Of a DNA stretch of 64,000 bases, positions 25,021 through 33,817 are shown piece after piece (the first letter of the stretch is position 1; each line of letters begins with the position of its first letter). The position numbers were made by a program, and so were the translations under genes. The stretch comes from an uncultured Lachnospiraceae bacterium (GTDB taxonomy: Bacteria > Bacillota > Clostridia > Lachnospirales > Lachnospiraceae). The notes below the pieces were generated by a model. The model saw only the letters and a program-made list of their open reading frames with translations, was not told where the DNA came from and ran no database searches. The stretch covers positions 31,917 through 95,916 of the forward strand of contig CAJTRL010000006.1 of assembly GCA_910578715.1 (NCBI GenBank), read 5' to 3'.

Positions 25021-25087
25021 TCAGGCAAACGTGTCCGCATATTCATTTGACCTTCAATTCAAGGCTGAAACATTATCTTTCAGCCTT
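25021..25087. repeat. 67-nt hairpin repeat, copy 2 (overlaps agrD stop)
   Basis: AAGGCTGAAA (25061-25070) pairs perfectly with TTTCAGCCTT (25078-25087). It is offset 95 bp from copy 1, and the 28-bp spacer contains the small palindrome GTCTGCTTTAGCAGAC. Its right end includes the agrD stop codon. Confidence 0.8.
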
Positions 25088-25235
25088 CCAGTTTGCTAAG
25101 CCTTTTAACGGAATCCGGTACTTCCGGCTGATAACCAACAAACGGACATGCTGTATTTGCTTCCGTCTTCGCCGCCTTATATGCGATTTTGACCATCAGC
25201 TTTGTGTAGATTTCTTTACATTTTTCGACATTCAT
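25080..25235 (-). CDS. agrD: AgrD: cyclic lactone autoinducer peptide precursor
   Basis: A 51-residue gene that is easy to miss. It begins at an ATG 7 bp after AGGAGGG. Layout: amphipathic N-terminal helix (residues 5-25, IYTKLMVKIAYKAAKTEA), a core with Cys30 in TACPFVGYQ, and an acidic C-terminal tail PEVPDSVKRLSKLEG. Aligned with Staphylococcus AgrD, Cys plus four residues is followed by three residues and EVP in both. The mature ring is therefore predicted to be Cys30-Pro-Phe-Val-Gly34, closed as a thiolactone, with AgrB cutting after Gly34. Exocyclic N-terminal residues cannot be predicted. It lies between agrC and agrB. Confidence 0.92.
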   Translation of the reverse strand: MNVEKCKEIYTKLMVKIAYKAAKTEANTACPFVGYQPEVPDSVKRLSKLEG

Positions 25236-25322
25236 TTTACAGCCCTCCTTTCGGCTCTATCGTATCATTTCTTACTGAAAAAATCTCCCTGACCGCGAAA
25301 ATGACATGCGTTTTCGCCGAAA

Positions 25323-26588
25323 TTAACACAAACTTTGTAAATACAGAATCACATCTACCTCGAACATCTCGTTATCATACCGTATATCCAGTACACCGTG
25401 GTTTTTTTCTACGATATCCTTTACGTTTTTCAGTCCCATACCGTGATTTTTTCCATCCTTTTTGGTTGAAAAGAGCCGTCCCTCTTCTACGCGCAATTCA
25501 CCGCAATACTGATTTGCTACATAAATAAATAGCATCCCCTTATCTTCTTCCATTCGAAATCTAAGTAGTTGCTCTTCTGTCCTCCCGGCGGCTTCGATAG
25601 CATTATCCAGTAAATTCCCAAGAATAACAGCCAGTTCAAAAGAATATTCATCCAGACTCCGCAGATTTTTAATTTCTATTTCTACCTGTTTCAACGCATT
25701 GTTTGCCTTTTCCAGCATATAGTTCAAAAGACCGTCAATTTCTTTATTGCCAAAGTACACATATTCTTTCTCATTCGTCATCGCAGATTCCATTTTTTCC
25801 AAATACCGTATCGCTTCCTGTCCCTCGTTCCTGACCGCGAACCGCCGCAGCTCCTGTATATGATGACTCATATCATGCCGTAGAGAACGAACCTTTTCCT
25901 GTGTCCGTTCTATAACTTCTAACTGATTACTATATACTTTGACTTGTTGCTCCAGCATTTCTTTTTCATGTAATTCCTGATATATACTTATATGTGTATG
26001 ATACAAATAAAAAGCAAGAATATTGATACCAAGTATACCCAGACTCTCGCCAATCAGAAATCTCCGATTCTCAATTTCAACTGCATTGAGAACATACAGC
26101 ATTATAATTCCTAATATTGGTATCATTATAATAATATCCAGGCCCTTTATATATTCCTGTTTTGCCTCTTCGCCAAGCATTCGTTCGGCGATTAATTCAC
26201 AAATCAGAATTAATAAATCCGTTACGATAGAAAATATCTGAGAAATTGAACCGTCCATCCTGCTTCCCGTAAAAAGAGAATACGCGGAAAAATCACATAC
26301 CATATTAATACTATATATTAATATGGCTGTGAGTACCCTTTTACGATTGCTTCCTGCATACAAAAGCGTGACAAAATAAAAACATGCCAAATTAGCAGCG
26401 ATATTAATCAATGGCGTATTAAATGTAAGAAAAACTCCAATTGTAACAATATAGAAAAAAACATATCCTATAAACTCTATATATTTTCTAACACGAAGGA
26501 CTGGAAAGAATATTTTGACAAAACGCCAGCAGATATAAATACGAAAAAAATTTGTTATGGAAGCCAATATCATATTACCCAAACTCAT
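25323..26588 (-). CDS. agrC: AgrC-type sensor histidine kinase (GHKL ATPase)
   Basis: About 421 residues. The first 200 contain six or so membrane helices, expected to bind the autoinducer. They are followed by a coiled-coil linker, the phosphoacceptor SLRHDMSHHIQEL, and a GHKL ATPase with LGNLLDNAIEAA (N box) and NHGMGLKNVKDIVEKNHG (G box). This is the HPK10 architecture of peptide-sensing kinases. The ATG at 26588 is 4 bp after the agrA stop and is preferred; a longer in-frame start at 26621 overlaps agrA. Signals to AgrA. Confidence 0.88.
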   Translation of the reverse strand: MSLGNMILASITNFFRIYICWRFVKIFFPVLRVRKYIEFIGYVFFYIVTIGVFLTFNTPLINIAANLACFYFVTLLYAGSNRKRVLTAILIYSINMVCDFSAYSLFTGSRMDGSISQIFSIVTDLLILICELIAERMLGEEAKQEYIKGLDIIIMIPILGIIMLYVLNAVEIENRRFLIGESLGILGINILAFYLYHTHISIYQELHEKEMLEQQVKVYSNQLEVIERTQEKVRSLRHDMSHHIQELRRFAVRNEGQEAIRYLEKMESAMTNEKEYVYFGNKEIDGLLNYMLEKANNALKQVEIEIKNLRSLDEYSFELAVILGNLLDNAIEAAGRTEEQLLRFRMEEDKGMLFIYVANQYCGELRVEEGRLFSTKKDGKNHGMGLKNVKDIVEKNHGVLDIRYDNEMFEVDVILYLQSLC

Positions 26589-26592
26589 TTTC

Positions 26593-27315
26593 CTACCACG
26601 CTTCCCTTTCTTTCCTGTCATGAATCAGCTTTTCGCGTACCATATTTTTATAAGGCCTGCTGATATTCAGTATTTTATCATTTATCATACGAACATTGTC
26701 GTAGCTGTACTGTACAACACAATCCTGATTGATGATAAAAGATTTATGAATCTGAATAAAATGCGTCGGCAGTTTATGCAGCATATCTCTCAATTTTCCA
26801 TAAAATTCCTTTTCCTCATGCGGCGTCACAATCCGTACTTTCTTATCATCACTGTACAAATAAAGAATGTCGTCGCATGCCTGTCTGTAATACTTGTTTC
26901 CCGTCTGATACTCCAGAAAAACTCTCCGGCCTTCCATACTTTTCAGAAAAGTACGAAAGACTCTTTTTACTTCATCCCGGGCAAGCGGTTTTATCAGAAA
27001 ATCCATGGGCTGGAAGCGGAAGAGCTGCATCGCATATCCGGTATGCCAGGAAATATAGACTATCGCCGTTTTTCCGTTCTCCAGTTTATCCCGGATAAAT
27101 GCCCCGGCATCCACACCGCTTAAACCCGGCAGCTCAATATCGAGAAAGAGCAGGTCGCAGACGTTCCCGGCATCGAAATAAGCGCATAAATCCTCACCGG
27201 AATACCATGTCTGCAGCACAAATTCTTCCTGAAACTCTGCCAGGATTTCTTCCGTCATTCCGCCAAGCTCTTCGCAGACGCTTTTATCGTCATCGCAAAT
27301 TCCTATACGGTACAT
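26593..27315 (-). CDS. agrA: AgrA-type response regulator with LytTR DNA-binding domain
   Basis: 240 residues: a receiver domain with acidic pocket ICDDD (8-10) and phosphoacceptor Asp59 in LLFLDIELPG, then a LytTR domain from about residue 140 (KYYRQACDDILYLYS, HFIQIHKSFIINQD). Members bind paired 9-bp direct repeats upstream of target promoters. The ATG at 27315 follows GAGGT by 6 bp; the track-length start at a GTG two codons earlier is less likely. It is the first gene of the agr locus (A, C, D, B), the reverse of the staphylococcal order. Only 39 bp separate it from the R-M methylase, so its promoter may be inside that gene. Confidence 0.88.
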   Translation of the reverse strand: MYRIGICDDDKSVCEELGGMTEEILAEFQEEFVLQTWYSGEDLCAYFDAGNVCDLLFLDIELPGLSGVDAGAFIRDKLENGKTAIVYISWHTGYAMQLFRFQPMDFLIKPLARDEVKRVFRTFLKSMEGRRVFLEYQTGNKYYRQACDDILYLYSDDKKVRIVTPHEEKEFYGKLRDMLHKLPTHFIQIHKSFIINQDCVVQYSYDNVRMINDKILNISRPYKNMVREKLIHDRKEREAW

Positions 27316-27354
27316 CGCCACACCTCGTATCTGCTGGTTTTTACTGTCCTTATT

Positions 27355-28296
27355 TCAAATTTTTATCCCATATTGGTCTAAAATCCATACTTGTCCGCTC
27401 TCAATCATTCTCACTAAATATTTTTCTTTAACTTCTTCAAGAAATTCTTTAATTGCATCCGGATGATTTTTTAAAAACCATTTTATATGATTTTCTATGT
27501 ATTCCATCCTAATCTGGTCGTCACTCAAATCATTTGGACACCGTTTCATTCTCTCATCAATACTATCAAATCCTGAAAATGGTTCATTTAACCGTTCTTC
27601 AGTCATTTTAATATATTCTGAGTTAATATCGATTCCTATGCCTTTTCGATTCAGTTGTTGGCAAACTCTTAAACATGTTCCCGAACCAACAAAAGGGTCT
27701 GCCACCATATCCCCCTCTTTACTTGACGCTAAAATCATCCTTTCATATAAGCCTTCCGGTTTCTGGGTCGGATGCTTTTTTCTATTTTTATTACAATAAT
27801 GCATATGCGAAAATTCCCACACATTTCCCGGATTAGCGCCTCGCATATTATTTACCGAACGGTAATATTTCTGTGGAATACGAATTGCGTCTAAATCAAA
27901 TAAAAACTTCTTTTGGCTTTTAGTAAACATTAATATATCATCATGTCTCGGACTAAATCCTCTTGTTTTTCCGATTCCCTGCGTATAAAACCATGTAATC
28001 CAGCTGTTAAAAGTCATGCCCAGTTCTTGTTCCAGAATTGTATAGATATAAGAAATATATTTCATTCCCATAAAAACGTATATCGTTCCATCCGGTTTCA
28101 AAACTCTTTTTGCTTCACTTAGCCAAAGTCTGCTAAATTGAAGATATTCCTCAAATTCTAACTTATCCTGACTTGCACCATAATCCTTATTCAAATTATA
28201 TGGCGGGTCTGTTACAATCAAATCTATAGAATCATTTTCCAATTTATGCAATTCTTCAACCGCATCGCCACAGATTGCTTTTATTCTTTTATCCAT
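27355..28296 (-). CDS. Type II DNA methyltransferase, beta-class (likely N6-adenine)
   Basis: 313 residues. Motif IV DPPY is at 30-33, well before the SAM motif DPFVGSGT at 200-207, with the target-recognition region between: the beta arrangement. DPPY favours N6-adenine methylation, though N4-cytosine enzymes can share it. HPTQKPEGLYERMI is the usual helix before motif I. It overlaps the endonuclease gene by 16 bp; its ATG lies inside the endonuclease's final codons. The pair is visibly more AT-rich than its neighbours, suggesting acquisition. The recognition site cannot be read from the sequence. Confidence 0.88.
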   Translation of the reverse strand: MDKRIKAICGDAVEELHKLENDSIDLIVTDPPYNLNKDYGASQDKLEFEEYLQFSRLWLSEAKRVLKPDGTIYVFMGMKYISYIYTILEQELGMTFNSWITWFYTQGIGKTRGFSPRHDDILMFTKSQKKFLFDLDAIRIPQKYYRSVNNMRGANPGNVWEFSHMHYCNKNRKKHPTQKPEGLYERMILASSKEGDMVADPFVGSGTCLRVCQQLNRKGIGIDINSEYIKMTEERLNEPFSGFDSIDERMKRCPNDLSDDQIRMEYIENHIKWFLKNHPDAIKEFLEEVKEKYLVRMIESGQVWILDQYGIKI

Positions 28297-29045
28297 TTAT
28301 TTTTTTGTGCCTCTCTGAAAAAATCCTCAATACTTCTTCTTGAACTATGCAAATATTTACTATCCAGCATCTTGCACATTTCCCATGTTGTTCTATTCTG
28401 ATATGCAACATAATGTATATCTTTAATTTGAATCTGTCCTGTTCCCAGCGCTGGATTATAATTAATATCTGCATCACTAATAAACTTCAAATCATACGCA
28501 TTATAATCCACGATTTCCATTATTCCGTCCATTAACCCTGTGCTTTCATTTCTCTGGACATATACTTTATGTTTAATTGACAAAATGATAAACATGAAAT
28601 CAGGGTCTTTAACATAAGCCGTTCTTATTCTGCTAAAACTAGTGATGTTAGGACCTTTCCCACTATTAGGGATATCATTCGCAGTTGCTTTTACATCGAC
28701 ATTTCCTGTTACTGGCCTGTCATCCTTTTTAAACTGCAATATTACATCAGCCATACCCAGGCGTTCTTGTGCTTCTACATTTATAAGATGATATGGATTA
28801 TCCATTGTATCTCTTATTCCTATAAAAACTTCTCCTGCCCATGCTTCAACCATTGGTCCGGCTATTTTATTTATATTTTCCAATGGAAGTCCCATACGCA
28901 GATTAGTATTGATAATAATTTTATTGTCTCCCCGCTCTTTTTGCTTTTTTAAGATTAAATTTATTTGTTTAATTACAAATTCACTGTCTTCCTTGTAAGT
29001 GGGTGATTCTACAGGTATTTTAAAATTCATATCCTCATATCGCAT
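28281..29045 (-). CDS. Type II restriction endonuclease (PD-(D/E)XK type)
   Basis: 254 residues, AT-rich, directly upstream of and overlapping a DNA methyltransferase gene. A candidate nuclease core is visible: Glu72 in AWAGEVF, Asp100 in LGMADVILQF, then Asp117-Val-Lys119 in GNVDVKAT, fitting a (E)-D-DxK layout. No other domain. The ATG at 29045 follows GGAGAGG by 6 bp; the ATG five codons upstream has none. I do not recognise the isoschizomer group. Function rests on the R-M arrangement and the nuclease-like motif. Confidence 0.75.
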   Translation of the reverse strand: MRYEDMNFKIPVESPTYKEDSEFVIKQINLILKKQKERGDNKIIINTNLRMGLPLENINKIAGPMVEAWAGEVFIGIRDTMDNPYHLINVEAQERLGMADVILQFKKDDRPVTGNVDVKATANDIPNSGKGPNITSFSRIRTAYVKDPDFMFIILSIKHKVYVQRNESTGLMDGIMEIVDYNAYDLKFISDADINYNPALGTGQIQIKDIHYVAYQNRTTWEMCKMLDSKYLHSSRRSIEDFFREAQKNKWIKE

Positions 29046-29282
29046 TTCTGACCTCTCCATTTTTCTTAATATAATTATTATTTATATCCTCGCATTTCTG
29101 TTTTAACATTTAAGGAAAACCATTATAACGTTCTTTAAATACTTCCTTATCATGATACAAATTCATAAATAATTCTCCATTCAATCAGTTTTTGGCCGTA
29201 TTTATCGTAATTTCCTTTTACCAAAAGAGTATCATATTTATACTGTGTCAGTCAATAAATGTGTCTTGCACATTGTCTGCTC

Positions 29283-30074
29283 TTACCCCATCATCCGCAA
29301 AATCCCCTTCATCCATTCCCGGAAAGGCCACCAGTAAGACGCTACATTTTCTTCTATCAGCCTTTCGACCGTCTGATAATCAAACTGTCCGTCTTTGTTT
29401 ACTTCCTGATACAGTTCGCCCGCTGCCCGGCTGAAACCGAGCGCTATTTTTCCATGCGCTTCGTCGCCGACCGCTATCTGTTTCCCAAATGATAACGCGC
29501 CGAAACAGAACTGTCCGAAATTCAGTGCCCCCATGCAGAAAATTCCGAATGTAAACGCTCCCATCGCAATGCAGCCGACCGCCAGCGTGCCCATACTGAT
29601 AAGGCCGAGAGCCACTGTTCCAATGGCAAGAACGCCGAAAGCTAACAGGCCCACATCGACGATTCCGGCAGAAAGAAATCCAATCGCCAAAACACCCGTC
29701 GCAATATTTCCGATTGCCAGAATCCCCTTTGCCCGGTAAAGACCCAGCCCAAAATTCACATGGACGAGCGGAATACCTTTTATCGTTTTTTTACTTTTGT
29801 ATTCATAATGCGGTTTTTTCGGTCTTACATGCACTGGCTCCACGTCGTCTGCGGTTCTGGCCGTCTGCGGTTTTTCCAAATTCTCTTTTAACAAGTAATC
29901 CGTACTGACTTCAAACAGTTCGCTGATAGCGACGATTTTCTCCAGTTCCGGCTGCGACTGGTCTGTTTCCCATTTTGAAACCGACTGTCTGGACACTCCT
30001 AACATGTCTCCAAATGCTTCCTGTGAAAGTCCTTTCTCTGCGCGAAGTCTGTATATCTTTTCTCCAAGCGTCAT
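29283..30074 (-). CDS. XRE-family HTH protein with 16 tandem glycine-ended pentapeptides
   Basis: 263 residues. Residues 1-65 are an XRE helix-turn-helix (LSQEAFGDMLGVSRQSVSKWET). After a charged linker, residues 118-197 are sixteen uninterrupted five-residue units of the form x-[LIVF]-[ASCT]-x-G, e.g. ILAIG, VLAIG, TLAVG, CIAMG, ALSFG. A C-terminal helical segment follows. The strict period of five suggests a beta-helix-like fold rather than ordinary membrane helices, but a membrane-embedded glycine-zipper array is also possible. Similar HTH proteins are common in Clostridia without known function. The ATG at 30074 is the start of the HTH homology; the in-frame frame extends to 30143. Confidence 0.8.
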   Translation of the reverse strand: MTLGEKIYRLRAEKGLSQEAFGDMLGVSRQSVSKWETDQSQPELEKIVAISELFEVSTDYLLKENLEKPQTARTADDVEPVHVRPKKPHYEYKSKKTIKGIPLVHVNFGLGLYRAKGILAIGNIATGVLAIGFLSAGIVDVGLLAFGVLAIGTVALGLISMGTLAVGCIAMGAFTFGIFCMGALNFGQFCFGALSFGKQIAVGDEAHGKIALGFSRAAGELYQEVNKDGQFDYQTVERLIEENVASYWWPFREWMKGILRMMG

Positions 30075-30300
30075 ATTATTCCATCCTTTCTCCTGATGCT
30101 CTTTCAGGCAATATGCCCGGCTGACATTCCGGTCATACTTCATATTTTAATATAAAAATTGTAATGCACAATGCCTAAAATGACTATCAATAGCGCTTGG
30201 AAATCTGTCAACCGGCGGTTGCCGGCAATGATAACGGCTTATTTTCTTCCTTCCCAGAGCCTTACATATAAAAGCTGCATAAAAAAATTTCTTCTCTTTC

Positions 30301-30329
30301 TTGACATCTAACAAACAGCGTGCTAAAAT
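30301..30329 (+). promoter_or_regulatory. Promoter of the trp operon
   Basis: TTGACA (30301-30306), exactly 17 bp, then TAAAAT (30324-30329). The T-box leader begins a few bases later. The 225 bp before it, back to the HTH gene, hold nothing I can name. Confidence 0.85.
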
Positions 30330-30335
30330 AGCACC

Positions 30336-30638
30336 AGTTTAATAAGGGAAACCGTTGAAGCGGAGATAACGGCAATCATGCCTGTACAGAGAACCCGTGG
30401 GGCTGAGAATCGGGAGAGAAACAAGTTGTCAAATGGACCGCTGAGGGTGCAGTCAAATGTCATATACGGATAGTTTTCGTATCTGGCAGAGTATTCTGCA
30501 ACGTGGGGCATACGTCAGTTGCCGGGGATATGTTGGTATCCTGTTAAGTGTACGGAGTTGTTTCCGTAAATCAAGGTGGCACCGCGGATAAAAGTTTATT
30601 CGTCCTTGACAGAATAATATTCTGTCAGGGACTTTTTT
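30336..30638 (+). ncRNA. T-box riboswitch, tRNA-Trp specific
   Basis: A leader of about 300 nt controlling trpEGDCFBA by uncharged tRNA-Trp. The T-box core AAGGTGGCACCGCGG is at 30573-30587. Stem I closes with AGCGG and CCGCT. Its specifier loop ends in TGG (30434-30436) followed by A, the Trp codon, which agrees with the downstream genes. The terminator is at 30602-30638. Uncharged tRNA-Trp is expected to stabilise the antiterminator. Confidence 0.95.
30602..30638 (+). terminator. T-box-controlled terminator
   Basis: A 14-bp stem, GTCCTTGACAGAAT with ATTCTGTCAGGGAC (one wobble), 3-nt loop, then TTTTTT. The 5' arm competes with the antiterminator. Confidence 0.9.
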
Positions 30639-30685
30639 GTGTGCAGAGCCAAAATTGTCTGACGAAGAAGGAGGTCATAAACACC

Positions 30686-32152
30686 ATGAAATTTTTACCC
30701 GCCTTAGAGGATGTCCGTATACTCGCAGATTCCGGCCAATACCGGGTGGTTCCGGTAAGCTGCGAAATTCTATCGGATATCTGTACACCCATCGAAGCAA
30801 TGAAAATACTGAAAAATGTGTCTTCGCACTGTTACATGCTCGAATCGGTCGCGGAAAAAGAGAAATGGGGCCGCTATACTTTCCTCGGCTTCGACCCGAA
30901 ACTTGAAATTACTTGCATAAACGGTGAATTAAAGGCCGGAAATGTCCGTATCAGAACAAATGACCCTTCGGCTTATCTCCGTCAGATTCTTGCCGATTAT
31001 AAGAGTCCCCGCTTTGAATATCTGCCTTCCTTTACGGGCGGGCTTGTGGGATATTTCGCCTATGATTACCAGGGATACAAAGAGCCGGCGGTCAAAGTGC
31101 AGACCCAGGACACAGAAGCCTTCAAAGATGTTGACCTGATGCTATTTGACAAAGTCATCGCCTTTGATAACTTCCGGCAGAAAATTATTCTCATCGCCAA
31201 TATGCCATTGGAAGATGTGGAATCCGGTTATAACAAGGCGGTACTGGAATTGAAACAGTTATGCAGTCTGCTCCGCACAGGCGGGAAAAAAGAAGAACCG
31301 GCGGGTCATCTTCTCGGAGAAGTCACTCCGCTGTTTGATAAAAGGCAGTACTGCAATATGGTAGAACAGGCAAAACACCACATCCGGGAAGGAGACATAT
31401 TCCAGATTGTGCTCTCCAACCGCCTGAGCGCTCCTTTTGAAGGCAGTTTATTGAACACCTACCGGATTCTCCGCACCATCAATCCTTCCCCGTATATGTT
31501 TTATTTTTCGGGAACGGATGTGGAGGTCGCCGGCGCATCGCCGGAAACGCTTGTCAAACTGGAAAACGGCGTTCTGCATACTTTCCCGCTTGCGGGAACG
31601 CGGAAAAGGGGAAGAAATGAAGAAGAAGACCTGGCTCTGGAAAAAGAACTGCTCGCCGACGAAAAGGAACTGGCCGAGCACAATATGCTGGTGGACTTAG
31701 GCCGGAATGACCTGGGAAAAATCAGCCGCTTCGGCACCGTTCAGGTTGAAAAGCTGCATTCCATCGAGCGTTACTCCCATGTTATGCACATCGGCTCCAC
31801 AGTCAGAGGTGAAATCAGGGAAGAATTCGATGCGCTGGACGCCATAGAAGCGGTCCTTCCCGCCGGCACGCTTTCCGGCGCTCCCAAAATCAGGGCCTGT
31901 CAGCTTATCGGAGAGCTGGAAAACAATAAGCGGGGCATTTACGGCGGCGCCATCGGCTATATCGACTTTACCGGAAATATGGATACCTGTATCGCTATCC
32001 GCATCGCCTACAAGAAAAACGGCCGCGTCTTTATCCGAAGCGGCGCCGGTATCGTAGCGGATTCTGACGCCGGAAAGGAATACGAAGAATGTCTCAATAA
32101 GGCAAAAGCTGTTTTAAATGCTTTAGAATATGCAAAGGAGGCGGATTTATGA
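30686..32152 (+). CDS. trpE: Anthranilate synthase component I
   Basis: 488 residues. Condenses chorismate and ammonia to anthranilate with TrpG. The chorismate-binding domain is complete: PSPYMFYFSG, GASPETLVK, FPLAGTRKRGRN, ERYSHVMHIGSTVRGE, PAGTLSGAPKIRA and RSGAGIVADSDAGKEYEE. The N-terminal domain carries the LLES-like element MLESVAEKEKWGRYTF that binds feedback tryptophan in TrpE. The ATG at 30686 follows AAGGAGG; the longer frame would cross the T-box terminator. The stop overlaps the trpG start (ATGA), favouring equal synthesis of the two subunits. Confidence 0.97.
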   Translation: MKFLPALEDVRILADSGQYRVVPVSCEILSDICTPIEAMKILKNVSSHCYMLESVAEKEKWGRYTFLGFDPKLEITCINGELKAGNVRIRTNDPSAYLRQILADYKSPRFEYLPSFTGGLVGYFAYDYQGYKEPAVKVQTQDTEAFKDVDLMLFDKVIAFDNFRQKIILIANMPLEDVESGYNKAVLELKQLCSLLRTGGKKEEPAGHLLGEVTPLFDKRQYCNMVEQAKHHIREGDIFQIVLSNRLSAPFEGSLLNTYRILRTINPSPYMFYFSGTDVEVAGASPETLVKLENGVLHTFPLAGTRKRGRNEEEDLALEKELLADEKELAEHNMLVDLGRNDLGKISRFGTVQVEKLHSIERYSHVMHIGSTVRGEIREEFDALDAIEAVLPAGTLSGAPKIRACQLIGELENNKRGIYGGAIGYIDFTGNMDTCIAIRIAYKKNGRVFIRSGAGIVADSDAGKEYEECLNKAKAVLNALEYAKEADL

Positions 32153-32730
32153 TTCTGCTGATAGATAATTACGACAGTTTTTCTTACAATCTCTATCAAC
32201 TCGTCGGCGAAATAAACCCGGATATCCGCGTCATCCGCAACGATGAAATGACAATCGACGAAATCCGCGCCCTGAAACCGGACCATGTGATTCTTTCTCC
32301 CGGACCGGGACGGCCGGAGGACGCCGGAATCACCCTGGAAGCCGCCCGGGTGCTTGGGCGGGAAATTCCTCTTCTCGGCGTATGTCTGGGCCATCAGGCG
32401 GTCTGCGCGGCCTTCGGAGCCGACATCACCTATGCCGGTAAGCTGATGCACGGCAAACAGTCGGAGGTTACTTTTCGGGCAGACTGTCCGTTGTTCCGAA
32501 ATTGCCCGGAAAAAGCGCCTGTCGCCCGCTACCATTCCCTTGCGGCTGATGCGGACACCATACCGGAGGATTTACGGGTAACCGCCGTTACGGAAGACGG
32601 AGAAATCATGGCGGTACAGCACAGGCAGTTTCCCATCTTCGGCGTACAATTTCACCCCGAATCCATTATGACGCCGGACGGCCGGACGATGCTAAAAAAT
32701 TTTATAAAAATTGTGAACACAATATTGTAA
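32149..32730 (+). CDS. trpG: Anthranilate synthase component II (glutamine amidotransferase)
   Basis: 193 residues, class I glutamine amidotransferase supplying ammonia to TrpE. Motifs: DNYDSFSYNL at the start, the oxyanion strand SPGPGRPEDAG, nucleophile Cys in GVCLGHQAV, and His/Glu in FGVQFHPESIMT. Free-standing, not fused to TrpD as in enteric bacteria. Confidence 0.97.
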   Translation: MILLIDNYDSFSYNLYQLVGEINPDIRVIRNDEMTIDEIRALKPDHVILSPGPGRPEDAGITLEAARVLGREIPLLGVCLGHQAVCAAFGADITYAGKLMHGKQSEVTFRADCPLFRNCPEKAPVARYHSLAADADTIPEDLRVTAVTEDGEIMAVQHRQFPIFGVQFHPESIMTPDGRTMLKNFIKIVNTIL

Positions 32731-32772
32731 AACCGAATACAAATAATTGTCATTAAAAAAGGAGGAACTACC

Positions 32773-33801
32773 ATGATTAAAGAAGCAATCGTTAAAATCG
32801 TAAACAAGGAAGACCTCACCTACAACGAAGCATATACCGTCATGAATGAAATCATGAGCGGTGAAACGACGCCGACGCAGAATGCCGCCTTTCTCGCCGC
32901 GCTTTCCACCAAAAGCGCCAAAGCCGAAACGACCGATGAAATTGCCGGGTGCGCCGCTGCCATGCGGGCCCACGCCGTCAAAGTGGAAACCGGCATGGAG
33001 CTGATGGAAATCGTCGGAACAGGCGGTGACAACGCGCACAGCTTTAACATTTCCACCACTTCGGCTATCGTATGCGCATCGGGCGGCCTCAAAGTGGCGA
33101 AACATGGCAACCGGGCAGCTTCTTCCCAGTGCGGAACGGCCGACTGTCTGGAAGCGCTCGGCGTAAACATTATGCAGAGCCCCGCCCGCTGTATCGAGCT
33201 TTTGAACGAAGCCGGCATGTGCTTCTTTTTCGCCCAGAAATATCATACTTCCATGAAATACGTCGGTGCCATCCGCAAAGAACTCGGTTTCCGAACGGTC
33301 TTTAATATTCTTGGCCCGCTGACGAATCCCGGCAGTCCGTCGATGCAGCTTCTCGGCGTATACGATGAATATCTGGCCGCGCCGTTAGCACAGGTACTGA
33401 TTAATCTCGGCGTAAGACGCGGCATGGTCGTCTACGGTCAGGATAAACTGGATGAAATCTCCATGAGCGCGCCGACCACCGTCTGCGAAATCAAAGACGG
33501 CTGGTTTAAATCCTACATCATTGCGCCGGAACAGTTCGGCTTTGAACGCTGCGCCAAATCCGACCTCGCCGGAGGCACACCGGAAGAAAACGCCGGGATT
33601 GTGCGCGCCATTCTGAACGGTGAAAAGGGTCATAAACGAAACGCCGTCCTGATGAATGCGGGCGCGGCCCTTTATATCGGCGGCAAAGCCGAAACAATGA
33701 AAGACGGCATTCGCCTTGCCGCAAATTTGATTGACTCCGGCAAAGCGGCAGAAACGCTTCAAAAGCTGATTGAAATCAGCTGCCGTCCCGACGCTGAGTA
33801 A
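32773..33801 (+). CDS. trpD: Anthranilate phosphoribosyltransferase
   Basis: 342 residues. Transfers phosphoribose from PRPP to anthranilate. The PRPP-binding GTGGDNAHSFNISTTSA and the anthranilate-binding KHGNRAASSQCGTADCLEALG are intact, with FFFAQKYHTSMKYV and FNILGPLTNP later. The ATG follows AAAGGAGG. Confidence 0.97.
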   Translation: MIKEAIVKIVNKEDLTYNEAYTVMNEIMSGETTPTQNAAFLAALSTKSAKAETTDEIAGCAAAMRAHAVKVETGMELMEIVGTGGDNAHSFNISTTSAIVCASGGLKVAKHGNRAASSQCGTADCLEALGVNIMQSPARCIELLNEAGMCFFFAQKYHTSMKYVGAIRKELGFRTVFNILGPLTNPGSPSMQLLGVYDEYLAAPLAQVLINLGVRRGMVVYGQDKLDEISMSAPTTVCEIKDGWFKSYIIAPEQFGFERCAKSDLAGGTPEENAGIVRAILNGEKGHKRNAVLMNAGAALYIGGKAETMKDGIRLAANLIDSGKAAETLQKLIEISCRPDAE

Positions 33802-33817
33802 ATAAAGGAGGATTCCT

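Noticed and set aside
24926..25087. Direct repeats in the agr locus as a possible CRISPR array.
   Set aside because: Only two copies, 67 nt with internal hairpins, 28-bp palindromic spacer and no cas genes.
27355..30074. A larger defence island around the R-M genes.
   Set aside because: Neighbours on both sides (agr, HTH-pentapeptide protein, trp) are not defence genes; only the two R-M genes are visibly AT-rich.
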